Position numbers and translations under genes: made by a program | The notes under the pieces: model-generated | Database searches by the model: none | What the model was told of the DNA's origin: nothing | The model's input: the letters and a program-made list of their open reading frames with translations, nothing else | Assembly: GCF_041296385.1 (NCBI RefSeq) | Contig: NC_091020.1 | Coordinates: forward strand, 34,359,001 to 34,423,000 | From: Aphelocoma coerulescens | Taxonomy: Eukaryota; Chordata; Aves; Passeriformes; Corvidae | Direction of reading: 5' to 3' | DNA: 64,000 bases | Shown: positions 1-11,416 of the stretch, piece after piece | Layout of the letters: every line of letters starts with the position of its first letter | Numbering within the stretch: position 1 is the first letter of the stretch

Positions 1-1371
1 TGTAGTGCACAGTTTGTGGCATCCATGAGGATGTGGAGGGGTCATTCCTGGCTATGGAGGAAGGGATTTACACCTGACTGCATCCAGCACTCACTCAGCC
101 ATTGGCAACGGGTTTGGGGCCAGTTCCTGAGGTATCCCCAGAGCATCCACTGCTGGCTGGGGGCCCATCAGATGGAAAAGAGCTTTATCCCCCCATCAGG
201 GGCTTTTCTCTCATTTGGGATGATTCCTCTGTCACCTGCAAACTCAAAATAGAACTTTTTCATCCAAAATTCTTATGCTCACACACTGGGAGGAGAGGAC
301 CAAGTCTTGTCCTTCAAGATGGAGGTGAACTTAGGAACTTTAAGAAGGGGTGAAACAAGGTAAGAATTGGAAGCTGCCCACAGCCAGGCAAGGGAAGGGT
401 TTTACTAAGCATCAGTAAAAAAAATGTATCAGGATCAGTCTGTATTTTTATCAGCAACCTTTCCTCAAGTGTCCTCCTGAAATCCAATGCTCAGAGTTAG
501 GATACAACTGCACAGAGAAGGACAGGAATATTACAAAGAACCCAATAATTTGCAACCTGGAGCAAGGGGCTGAAACCCAGGAGGGCTGTACCCTTAGGGA
601 CCAGTAAGATTTCTGCTCTAACCAGTCCTCTTCAAAGCAGGTGACACCAGGATGACCCACACATGGTGGTCAGGATAACGTTGATAATGCTGCATCAAAA
701 GAGGAATTTCCAGGGAATGTCAGAGATCCAAGTTTACTCCTGAGAGCTGGTGAGAGAAGCACATCTGGAATTCTGGGGGCATTTCTCCTCACCTGCACTC
801 ACAAAAGATGAATTCAGCTTGGAGCTGGTGGATTGGAAAGGCTGCCAGGGAGAGCAGGGAAGTGGAAAGACTGAATTACAAGAAGGGAACTAAAAGAATT
901 ATTTTACATAATCTAGAAAACCAAAGATGACAGGACCCATGATTGTCCCTTAAGCTTTCTATGCCTCTTGGTATTTATCTTGCCAGTGCTGATATCTTTA
1001 TGGATGGCAGGACTATAAAGTGCCTATACATAAAGTGAGACAGGATTCCAATATAGAATTGGAGAGAGGATCTCATCCAACTCTTGTCCATCAAGGGAAA
1101 AAAAAAAAAAAGAAAAATCAGCTTGCTTTAAATGGAAATTGTCAACATTAGGGATCAGATTATATAATGCCAAAAAAAAGTGTCAACTATCCAACTATGT
1201 GGCCAAGGCCCAGGGGTGTGTGATTCCAGTCCTCTATTTCACCCCATCTTAGAGGAAAAGCCAAAACATTACCCAAGTTAAACATTATCCAGGCACAGAT
1301 CTTGCTGAAACCACCTTCTACAATGGTGCCTGTTCTGCCCGAGACAGGAAAAACAAATTGGTACTTAATAA

Positions 1372-1530
1372 AATCCCAGAAGGGTTTGGGTGGGAAAGGA
1401 CCATAAAGCTCATCCCATTCCATCCCTGCCATGAGCAGGGACACCTTCCACTGTCCCAGGTTGCTCCAAGCCCCATCCAGCCCGGCCTTGGACACTGCCA
1501 GGGATGGGAATCCACAACCTCCCTGGGCAC
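1372..1530 (-). mobile_element. CR1 LINE 3' fragment
   Basis: Antisense copy of the CR1 3' tail: GGTTTGGGTGGGAAAGGACC, then CATGAGCAGGGACACCTTCC and CCAAGCCCCATCCAGCC. It is 5'-truncated near 1530, next to an A-run. Confidence 0.9.
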
Positions 1531-3815
1531 TAATATAAAAAAAAAAAAAAAATGCAAAATATAATTATATCTGATACTAAATGTGAAAATGCTGCAAAAT
1601 AAACGAGTACAAGATTTCCAGTGCATAATGGTTAAACAAAGCAAGCCCTGTGACTTGCATGGGGTCAAAGAAGCAACAGCTTAAACTTTACATCAACCAC
1701 CAGCTGAGGACACAGACACCCTCTCAAAAGAAAGGACAAAAATCACCACACTGATAAGGTGCTTCCCATTATCCCACTTTCAGCACTTCCACAGCTTCAT
1801 AAAAGGCAGCACAGCACCAGACTCTGCCCTCCTTTATTTATAAGCACAAAAGCCTGGCCAAGATTTGCCTGTGCATAAGTAAAACTCTTATCTCTTGCAG
1901 TAAAGTTTTCATTAGTTCAAAATCATGAATTATTTTCCCAGCTAACCTTTGCTCCTTTAATATATTAATTCTTTTTACAAAACCCAGGAAAATTAGTCCT
2001 TTCATGGCCTGCTTGGAAAACATAATAAAAAAAAGGTAAAACTAAATACAAAGTTTTGCTTGTTTTCTCCCTTCTCCCAAATTCCCAAACCCAAGACCTC
2101 AGGCATTTAAGCACAAGTAACCCTTGGAAAGCAACTAATTCCATGCATCCTATTGAGCTTGAATCTTATCCTTTTTTCACACTGCAAAATTACTACTCAT
2201 GTACAAAAAGTTTTCAAACATGAAAAGTCAGCATTGGTCCTTGATGAGCCCGAGGAGAGGCAGCAGCAAGATGACTCCACGCATTTCTGAATTTAATTTT
2301 CTGTTCTTTTGGCTTCTAATGGAAAAAGATCCCATCTCTAACTTGTTGGGTCTGTAAAGATGAGGCTCTACAGCATCACCACTGATCCACACCAGGCAGC
2401 TCCAGGATGAGAAATGGAGGGTTGAGATTCCCTGATCCCCGTTAACTGAATGGCATTAAAAACATGGCTTTTAATATTTTGGGTTTATAATTCTCAGATC
2501 TACCTCCTGTCATCACTTGCTCGTGCACAGTTCCTCCTTTCCTAAATCTCATTCTGCTGATGAAATAATCAGTGGCAGGGAACAGCCCTCTCACCCCTCC
2601 CCCATGAAATCCCATAAACTCCCTGGAATATGCCATGTGTTCACTGCTTTAATGTGGACATGGCAAGGAAAGCTGAAATTTGAAGGTGTCTCTTTGCTCT
2701 CCTCCACCAGACTCTCTGTGGTCAGTGTCACTGCCCCACCAGCTGAACAAACCGATGACACAGAGAAAGACAAAAAATAGAGAAGGGGGGAGGGAGGGGC
2801 AAAAAAAGGAAAACTAAAATGTTCCTTGTGGACCATACCCCCTAAGCAGTTGGATCATCTTAATCTTCAAGCTTCTGTAATACAACTGTTGGAAGGCTCC
2901 AAGTCTGAGCACAATAAAGTGCTTTATTCAGGGAACCATATGACTCCATCAGTCATTCAAGCACATGTTTGGCACAGATTGAAAGTGAAAAGCATAGCTA
3001 AGGCAAATATTTCAAAACTGAACTTGTCTTCCTAACACACATGGTTTATATATTGGTGTAATATCTATATAACTTTTCAGTTCTCATCTAGAGTAATGTC
3101 ATGGCTGAAGTACAAAATGATGTCTCTGCACCAAGCGTTTCTCGGCAGATAACACACGCCAAAAAGCCATTTACTAGAAAATTAAAAGGGAGCCATCACA
3201 CTTGACAGGTCCTCAAAAAAAACCAAAAAAAAAACCAACCAAAACCCTGTAAAAATAGCTTTTGTTCCCTCTAATTCCTGAAAATCTATTTCTCCAATCG
3301 GGATGCTGCACCATCCCTCACTGGAGAGCTGTGCTGCAACAAATCCGGGCCAGGAGGCTCCTTCCTGCTCGAGTGCCCGAGATGTGTCTCCTCTGTTTGC
3401 AGATGAAATATTGCTCATCACAGAGAGCAACTCCTGCTGATGCAAATGCGATTAAAGCAATCTGGGGAGAGCACAGTGTGATTAAAGCAGAAGTAATGGC
3501 AGAAGGATTTGGGCCCTCATTATACAAAATCCATATTGAAATGCAGTCAAGGGAAGAAGCCAGTGTATCCCAATATCCTCCCTGCTCCCGAGAACAAAAT
3601 GTGACAAGTGGAGTTGGGAGAACAGCATTTGCCATTGACTGCAGGAGGGGGCAGGGAGCCTGCAGAACGTTTCAAATAGCCCAACCCCAGCTTTATTATG
3701 TGTACAGCATATATACAGGCATATATTTGGGAAACAGCTGTCCAGCCTCATTTGGGATGCTGTTATGTTTGACTGAGGAATTACTATTCAGGACCAGTCC
3801 AAAGACAGAGTTGTC

Positions 3816-3838
3816 TTTTTTTTTTTTTTTTTTTTTTT
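3816..3838 (+). repeat. T homopolymer (23 bases)
   Basis: Uninterrupted T-run in ADAM12 intron 1, with no adjoining retrotransposon recognised. Confidence 0.95.
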
Positions 3839-4756
3839 CCTAGAAGAGAACATTTCAAATATAGAAAAATAAAGCAGTGAAGCTCTGCAGCAAAGGGCAT
3901 TTCAGCACAGTGGGTCATGGGGGTGGATCAAGAGGTTCCCCCCACAGAAGAGCTCAGGGCTTGGAGTTCACAGAAGAGGGCAAGTCAGAAATGCAAGATT
4001 CCAACCCAAAGGAGCTTTGGAAAGTTCATGACACAACAGCTTAGGAGAACTTCTGTCCTCCTGCTGCAAATCTTGTTTTCAGCTGCTTCTCTTCCAAGCC
4101 CTGATCCACACCATATCAATTGGCACAGCCATTCCCTCCTGTAAAAACAAGCAGGACACGGCTAATAATGGATGAAAATCCTCAAGGGTTGAACAGTGCC
4201 TTTCCCACAGGTATTTCCAGGGTGCCAAAGTGAAGTGTGTGCCATCTCAGCTCATCATAGGTTCTACTGGGACACATCTGCCTGTTCCTAAATTGCTGCT
4301 TCTTCCCCAAAGAGTCCCATGGATTCTTGTTTTGATTATGAGCTCAGCCTCGCACCCCTCTGCACCAGCAGCTCCTACCAAAAACACTTACTGAGGCAGA
4401 GAAATAATAACCTGTGCTTTACAAGCACAAGGAATCCACAGAGCTCCAAGGGCAGAGAAAAAGCTACTAAATATATATTCACTTTTTAGCAATGAGTCCA
4501 CATAATTATGTGAAAATCCAGGTCCAGCGCTCCTCTCCAACTCCTCCCCTCCAAAGCCTCATGAAAGGCTACTTTCACTGAGTGAAGTTCAAATTACTCT
4601 CTAAAATACAATTTCCTCGTGGTCTTCCAAAAGGTACAGTGCAATCCCTCTCTGCAGTGATTTACTAACCTGCCTCAGCGAGGATAAGGAGTCCTCAGCA
4701 CAGCTGAACTGAGGGATGCTCCTTCCTGTGTACAACCAGCAGGGGAAAGCACCACT

Positions 4757-4807
4757 GAGTGGGAGTGGGAGTGGGAGTGGGAGTGGGAGTGGGAGTGGGA
4801 GTGGGAG
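4757..4807 (+). repeat. Hexanucleotide repeat (GTGGGA)n
   Basis: About eight and a half perfect units. The plus strand has many GGG runs three bases apart, the classical quadruplex pattern. It lies in ADAM12 intron 1, with the G-rich strand being the transcription template. Confidence 0.95.
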
Positions 4808-5527
4808 CTGTGCTCGTCACAGGCACACAAATCATTCCTTCAGATTTCTCTGGGAAGCACAGCAAATGCAACTGAGGTGATTTGCAGCATTCATTTAGGT
4901 GAGCAGGCATGGGATGTGATTTGTAGTTCTTCCCCAAGCCTAGAAAAGGAGCTGCTGGGCTGGGGAGTTGATATCCATCAGGAGTTTCTGTTTGTGTGGG
5001 GAATTCCTGCTCCTCACATCACACAACAGGGAGAGGAAAATGAGCTGCACCTGTTCCAGCACGAGCTGTCACTGCAGCTCTCTTCTGGTTTTTAAAACAT
5101 GAACGAAAAGAAAACTTGGGAGTTACTTAATGTTCTTGAAGCCACCTCTCCTGCTCAGGTTTATGTGTGTGACCTTGCAGGAAGTGTCACCATAAGCTCT
5201 GGGTCACTGCATAACTCCTGACTTTCACACATTCCTCCCACAGATGAGCTACAGGAGCAAAGAACATTTATTTTTATGGATTCCTCAGGGCAGGATATCT
5301 CCTCAGGTCACAAACACAGCTTTGCTCATCTGCTCTGCACATCCTCTGGTGCTGCAAAATGGATCTTAAACGCCAGCACCAGCCATGAGCAGCAGGTTGT
5401 ACAAATGAGTCAGATCCATGGAGGGGAGAGAATTTATTCCAAAAGAGGGTCAGGCATAGAAACAAAGAAAACACACCATGCAGAGTGAATAGCTCCTTCT
5501 TTCTAAAGTGAAGATCTAAACTATGAG

Positions 5528-5764
5528 ACGAGAGACTTAGATTGGATATTAGGAAGAAATTCCTTCCTGTGAGGGTGGGCAGGCCCTGGCACAGGGTGCC
5601 CAGAGCAGCTGGGGCTGCCCCTGGATCCCTGGCAGTGCCCAAGGCCAGGCTGGACACTGGGGCTTGGAGCAGCCTGGGACAGTGGGAGGTGTCCCTGCCC
5701 ATGGCAGGGGTGTCACTGGATGGGATTTAAAATCCCTTCCAATCCAAACCATTCTGGCATTTCT
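5528..5764 (+). mobile_element. CR1 LINE 3' fragment, young-looking subfamily
   Basis: Reads from the end of ORF2 (LDIRKKFLPVRVGRPWHRVP) to AATCCAAACCATTCTGGCAT. Shares a long, nearly identical block with copies at 21.1, 27.7, 34.9 and 38.7 kb. Confidence 0.93.
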
Positions 5765-8519
5765 CCTGCAACGATCCCGTACTTTCACCTTGGTGTCTAC
5801 CCAAAGTGTCTCTTCAGAGGGGTGCCTGTTTCTCACTTAGGAAGCAAGACATGAAGAAATAAATCCTAAATCTTTTGGAATGCTCACCTCATGCTTCAAA
5901 ACACACATCAAAATGCAAGAGCAGATTTTAACCTGGAGATCCTTTTATGATCCCCAGTTCAAAAAGGAGCACAGATGAGGTGCTGTGCCCACCCCCATGT
6001 GCTGCAGGGGGATGTAGTGCTTTTATTCTCAGCTCTCTCTGTCACCACAGTGCTCTCAGTGGCAGAAAAGGAATGGAATAGAAACTTAAATAATCTGGAC
6101 TGGACTATCCTCCTCACATTTTCTAGCTGTTGAAGTACCAGAGGATCTCCAGCACAGACCATCATTGCATTCCAACAGCACTGCTGGATCAAGACACTGG
6201 CCATGCTCAGCTCCAGGCCTGATCAGGCCCACATGATCCCCTTATTAAATGAAAAAGTCTAGATTTTGTAATTTTTAAATTTTTTTTTGCCTAACTATAT
6301 CAAAACAATCCCATAAATACTTGGATTTGTTGAAGTTTGTATCTTAATATATTCTCTCAGAGGTAAGCAGTCACACACAAGGTTTATTTCTCTTCCAGCT
6401 GCTTTCAGGAGTAGAACACATTTAAAAGAAACAAGAACACAACAAACCACTGTCAGAAGGTTTTTCACTTAATTCATATGATAGATACTATTAAACTAAA
6501 TTTCCAGGGGCTGACATGGTTCCTCTTAATAAATATCTCAAAATAAATGAGTTAAAGATACTTTTGTGCCAAATTCTGCATCCAGCTTTTTCTGCCTTGA
6601 TGTGCATTATCCAGCATGGCTAACAGGCCATGACACATTTCACTTCTTGCCTTATTACATCATAGATTTAGGACAAGAATGAATGTGTTCTTCTAATCAC
6701 TGCTTTTAGCAAGCTGACCTTTTGGAAGGACAATTTCCTGCCTCCAAACTATTTCTTATCCTAGCTCCAGGTCATGGAAAGCAGCAAATTCCTTTGTGTG
6801 GGTTGTAAAAAATTAGTGGAACAACCTGGAGGGATTTAGCAGATTAATTTCTGATTAGATGATGCAGTTCATCAAGGCACTTGATACCAACCTAGTCTCA
6901 AAATCCTGCATGCACCCTAAAAAGAGAAGGGTCAAGATCCTGAAGCAGGGATCTACTAAGAAAAAAAATCCTTTTTCTTAGTGGGATATCAGAAAGATGA
7001 AAATTTAATACATTTGAAGCGCTTTGCTTTGTGTTAACCAGAAAAAAAAGGGATTGACCTGTTGGACTGCACTGTCCTATCAAGAATCAACTGCTACCCT
7101 CAAACTGTGGGGTTTTAATTTACTTTGTCATAGATCTGCCCTGGAGACCCAGCAGGACCTAAGAGAAGCCTCTGCAGGTGTGATTTAGGCCTGTAGCACT
7201 CCAAAATTGTGCAGATGATCTGCTTTTGTCCAGGGAGAAATTTGAGAAGCTGCTTGAAATTTAAGTACAGAGTGCAGGCAACAGGGAGAGCGAGATCCAG
7301 GATGAAGTGCAGTAAAACATAAGAGGTTGTAGAGGAAGGAAAGTCATCAGAAAAAGGGGATTAAATAAAAAAATCCCAGCAATATGAGCAGCCTGGCATC
7401 CTAAGCAGGATGGGATGGTGTGGACAGAGCTGGGGAGAGCCTGCTGGCATGGCAGAGCCTGGCTGTATAACCTGGCAGTATTCCAGACCCATTTCCAAAC
7501 ACCCTAAAAATGTCAATTTCTGGATTATAGCAGCTCTCATAGCAAAAGTGAGGAGAAACCCACCCCAAGAGCCCAGTTACTCTGAGAAGGCAGCTCAGGC
7601 CTCACCCTTGGCTCTGCCACAGCCCAAAAGGATGCTCAAGAACACCAATAAGGCAGAGCCCAGCTGGCTCCTTGGCCATTTTGCCCTGGCAATGTGAGAT
7701 CTGTTGGAAACAGTAGGGATAAATCCGTCAGGAGGAGGAGATGTGAGGTCTGGGGAAGCCTGGTGGAGGACCAAACAAGCCTTTACATGAGTTGAGCCTT
7801 TTTAGAACAGAATTTCATGATCTGAGTGAGGGCCTCAGTGGGAATAACAGATGAATGGATATCTTCAGTGGCAGAAACAGATAAACACAGCCCTGGTCTG
7901 CTGCAGCCACCCACGTGCCATCAGAGAAATCCCACTGGGGCTGCCAGCAGAATGCAAAACCACCCAAAACACAGCCTGCCAATCATGACTTCAAGGATGC
8001 TTTTGTGGCCAGATAGAGACCTTGCCAAGAATCCCAAGCACAGCAAGTGATGAGACACCCAAGAAAACACCAGTGAAGAACCTGCCAGCTCCACAGGGAG
8101 CTGGAGGTTAAGGATGCAAACACAGCTGAAGAGTGGGAATAAAATTCCTCTGCTGGGGGATTTTGGCATGGATCTCTGGAGCCCCAAGGACAGTGACAGC
8201 TCATGCCAGGCTATCTGCAGGGGATCTGAAAGGGATAATCATCAGACAACGAGGTGATTATACACACACCAGAAATATCTGCAAAAATGCTGGGGCAGTG
8301 TGAGAGAAGACAGGATTTATAAATGAGCTCTAAAACAGAATGTGCTGGAGAAATCAGGTTTAGAGCAGGAGAGAAGGCAAGATTTCTTCTCCTGCAATTT
8401 ATTTCCATTAGACCCAAGGAAGCTGCAATCAGTAGCAAATTAAAATCTGAGAGAAAAGTGATTTTAATTGAAGGTAAAGAATTTTGGGTTGCAGTTTTAG
8501 GATTTTCATTTTTTCATGC

Positions 8520-8680
8520 CCAGAGAAGCTGTGGCTCCCCATCCCTGGAAATGCCCAAGGCCAGGCTGGACGGGGCTTGAAGCAACGTGGGATGGTGGAA
8601 GGAGTCCCTGCCCATGGCAGGGGGGGAGCAAGATGGTTTTTTAAGGTCCCTTCTAACCCAAAACATTCTATCATTCTAAG
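8520..8680 (+). mobile_element. CR1 LINE 3' fragment
   Basis: Starts at CATCCCTGGAAATGCCCAAG and ends AACCCAAAACATTCTATCAT, the CR1 octamer tail. Confidence 0.92.
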
Positions 8681-8741
8681 AGTCATTTTCCTGCTGTTTT
8701 CCCAGCTAACACACCATATTTAAAAGGGTTTTAAAGAGTCT

Positions 8742-8761
8742 ACACACACACACACACACAC
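8742..8761 (+). repeat. AC dinucleotide microsatellite
   Basis: Ten perfect AC units in ADAM12 intron 1. Confidence 0.95.
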
Positions 8762-10860
8762 ATTTAGACTTGACCTATCCACAGCACCACTTTGTCTGCC
8801 CTGCAGAAACAGGAAGGCCTTGACCACAAGAAACCTTGTACACGTGCAGATTTTAAGATATTTGCCTGAGTCTGTAGGATCAGATCTTATCCTACTTTAT
8901 CTGCCGCTCCACAAGGACAGCAGAGCTAACTGGGCCTGGTTGAGGCCAGCACCCCAGTCAGTTTTCCTCTTTGTCCATGAGGTACTTTAAGCAGAAATTT
9001 AAGCAGAGCAATACTGAAAAGTAGAAGGGCAACTGTAAAACCCCAAAAACTGGAAAGAAAACACACTGAAAGCAAACAACAAGGTTACTTTTAAGTTGTC
9101 TAGCCCACAACCTGACAACTTCTGTTTAATAATAGACCTGTCACTCAGGCAGAGCCACATTATTGCCACGTTTCAAACCCGCTTCTCAAGGCATGTCATA
9201 ACTCCAACTTGTCCTAATCACTAAGCACGTGTTTCTGTAAAAATTAGGATGTCCTGCAGGGCTCTGGAATGCCCAGTGAGACCTGTGCCAGCCCAGCCAG
9301 GAGCACTTGTTGTCACTGGGAGCGTGGCCGGGTGTGGAAACGCGCGGCTGGAACTTTCAGCACCTCCGTGACCAAGAAAGCAGCACAGGCTCTGGCAGGG
9401 CTAGAGCTGTGCTTTGCTTCCACAGGAAAAAGTGGAATTGAGGGAGGGGATGCTCCCTGAGCACACTGGCTGTGGCTGGAAAAGAGCAAATTACGGACAT
9501 GGTAGGGAAAGAAGAGGAGCAGGAAGATACAGGAAGGCAAATCCAAGGGCCGGCAACCACCACAGCTGCCCAACTTGGACATCTAAAGCCCCATAAAGAC
9601 GCCTAAAAACACCACAGAGATGAGCAGCCAACACAAATTTTACACGGAGCTTAAACCATCAGTGTGAGTGTAACCTTAGAGCTTCAGCTGGGCTCTGAGG
9701 GAAGTCTGAGCCACAAGAAACCGGATTTCCACCCCCTCTTCCCATTCTGCTCACTCGTCTGTGTGCTAGCGCCAAGTCACCCACAGTGTGCCCTCTTGTT
9801 ATTGTAGGGACAAACACTTTGAAGCATCTCACCTCAATTTTTCCTGACTGCAAGTGAACTTCCAAACCATGGAGGGACCTGGCCAGCCACAGTGGCTTCC
9901 ACACTCAGAGAAGGGGCCTGTCCTCTCACCCAAACCAACCCTCCCTTGCCCCGTGAAAAGGGAGCAACCACAGGGCACCTATTTCTCCTCATCTGCCAGG
10001 GAATTTCTGCAGCCTTTACCCCAAACCCACTGAACTGGTGTAAATACAAGCGCTGACAAAGAGAAATCAAGATTCCACACAAAGGCAAAGCTGCAACTCC
10101 TGTTAATTCATTAAGATAAATTCCAGGTGCTTGATCAAATGCAACACCTTGTCCTTTCCCCCTTTGGGATTTCAATGTGCTAAAGAATCTCCCCGTCTTT
10201 TCTCTTAGCAAGTTCAGAGCCAAAGTCCCAGTGAAAGTTGCTGTCAATAAATTTTGGAGATAAGCAAATATTTACAAAGTTTCAAGTTACAATGGAAAAA
10301 AAAAAGGACTAAAAAAGACCAAATACACGAGTTTGTAGTAACACACAGGGACACACACACCCCCCTCAGTGCTGTTAAATGTTTTCATAGAGGAGAATCT
10401 CCTTTGTTCTCTCACATAAAATGTGCATTGTCAGATGCTTAAAGAAGGGGAGAGGACCTGGGCCCTCTGAGAATTCCGGAATAAACCCCAAACTTGCTGT
10501 AGGAAGAGACAATCGCTTCCCAGGCTGTTCCCCATCCATAACATGGACAGCACAGCGCTCCACAGCTGAATCACCGCTCCCCGCCTGGAGCTCACTTTGA
10601 ATGAACACAGCGCCGGCGAGAAAACTTTTACCCAGCCAGGACGTTTTTACCATCACTATTTGGCTTTTCCGCGCAATTTTTCCCAGCTGGAAACAGAGCC
10701 CAAACTCCGACAAGAGTCCCCGATCCTTGAATTCAGCCCCGGGGGCTGTTTGTAGGGGATGCGTGGGAGGAGAATTTACCCCTCCTTCCCCCCGGGACCC
10801 TGCAGGGCACCCCCGAATACACACAAAGGGGGGGGTCCCCGGGATCAGCTCCACTCGCAG

Positions 10861-11000
10861 GGGATGGGACCGGCGGGATTGGGGTGCAGGGACGGGACCG
10901 GCAGGGCTGGGGGTGCAGGGACGAGAGTCCCGGGAAGGAACCAGCGGGTTTGGGGGTGCCGGAGGATGGGACCCCACGGGGCTGGGAGTGCCGGGGGGCC
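10861..11000. repeat. Degenerate GC-rich minisatellite at start of ADAM12 intron 1
   Basis: Four imperfect units of roughly 29-44 bases share the core GGGACCGGCGGG...GGGGTGC(A/C)GG. They lie within the CpG island, a few hundred bases after the exon 1 donor. G-runs on the plus strand could form quadruplex structures. Unit boundaries are approximate. Confidence 0.6.
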
Positions 11001-11219
11001 GCACAGCGGAGTTTTCCCGGGAAATCTCAGGGAAGCCGCGCAGAGGAGCGGGAATTCCGCAGCTCCGCGTGTGCCCGGCCGGGACCTCCCGCTCCATCCC
11101 CGCAGCGGGCGGGGGGAGCAGCGCTCTGAATCCATCTCCCTGCTCCTTGTCCGGCTAAAATGGAGCGCGGGGCTGGGGATCGTGTCGGGAAAAGCCCCGA
11201 GGGGCTGTGTGCGACTTAC

Positions 11220-11352
11220 CGCGGGCGCGGGGCGATGCCGAGAGGAGCCAGCCCGGGCCGAGCAGCAGCAGCAGCAGCAGCAGCGCGGGGAGCCGGGCCG
11301 GGGGCAGCGCACGGGGGGAGCGCGGCTGCGCTGCCTGGAGGCGCTTTGACAT
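11220..11352 (-). CDS. ADAM12: ADAM12 exon 1 (start codon and signal peptide), partial gene
   Basis: First coding exon of a membrane/secreted metalloprotease-disintegrin. The ATG at 11352-11350 is followed by 44 codons and one extra base, then a strong donor (CGCG|GTAAGT, GT at 11219-11218). The peptide begins MSKRLQAAQPRSPRALPPAR, continues into a run of eight leucines, and ends SASPRAR plus a split glycine. This is a signal peptide with a basic n-region and hydrophobic core. As known for the family, mammalian ADAM12 exon 1 encodes only the signal peptide and ends in ARG before the prodomain, as seen here. Identification also rests on position: CpG-island promoter, same strand as C10orf90, and next to its 3' end as in human. 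Exon 2 was not found in 1-11219 and presumably lies further left. The n-region looks longer than the human one as I remember it. An in-frame extension upstream has no ATG. Another signal-peptide gene is possible but less likely. Confidence 0.8.
11263..11283 (-). repeat. Coding CTG trinucleotide repeat (7 units)
   Basis: Seven perfect CTG codons on the minus strand (CAG on the plus strand), followed by CTC, encode the polyleucine core of the ADAM12 signal peptide. A microsatellite therefore makes up the hydrophobic h-region, and its length would change the signal peptide directly. Confidence 0.95.
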
Positions 11353-11408
11353 CGCAGCCCAGACTGAGGGAGACAAACTTTCATCAGCTGGGGCTGGAGA
11401 GCAGCCCC

Positions 11409-11416
11409 ATAATATA
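11409..11416 (-). promoter_or_regulatory. Possible TATA-like box for ADAM12
   Basis: On the minus strand the sequence reads TATATTAT, 57 bases upstream of the ADAM12 start codon. If used, transcription would begin near 11380-11386 and give a 5' UTR of about 30 bases. CpG-island promoters often lack TATA boxes and the mammalian 5' UTR is longer, so this may be chance. Confidence 0.25.

Larger units (their letters stand above)
1..11219 (-). other. ADAM12 intron 1 (3' end outside window)
   Basis: No coding exon could be supported here on either strand, and no reading frame resembles the ADAM12 prodomain. The stretch holds three CR1 fragments (near 1.4, 5.6 and 8.6 kb), a hexanucleotide array at 4.76 kb, a CA repeat at 8.75 kb, a 23-base T-run at 3816-3838 and otherwise unique sequence. 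That it is an intron is inferred from the exon 1 donor at its right end. Confidence 0.7.

Noticed and set aside
3262..3843. 193-codon plus-strand open frame
   Set aside because: It starts and ends in no recognisable domain, ends in a phenylalanine run from a T homopolymer, and has no splice or promoter context.
10375..11158. Long reading frames on both strands across the CpG island (up to 240 codons)
   Set aside because: GC-rich DNA has few stop codons. The frames are proline/arginine/glycine-rich without family resemblance. Only the signal-peptide exon fits a gene.
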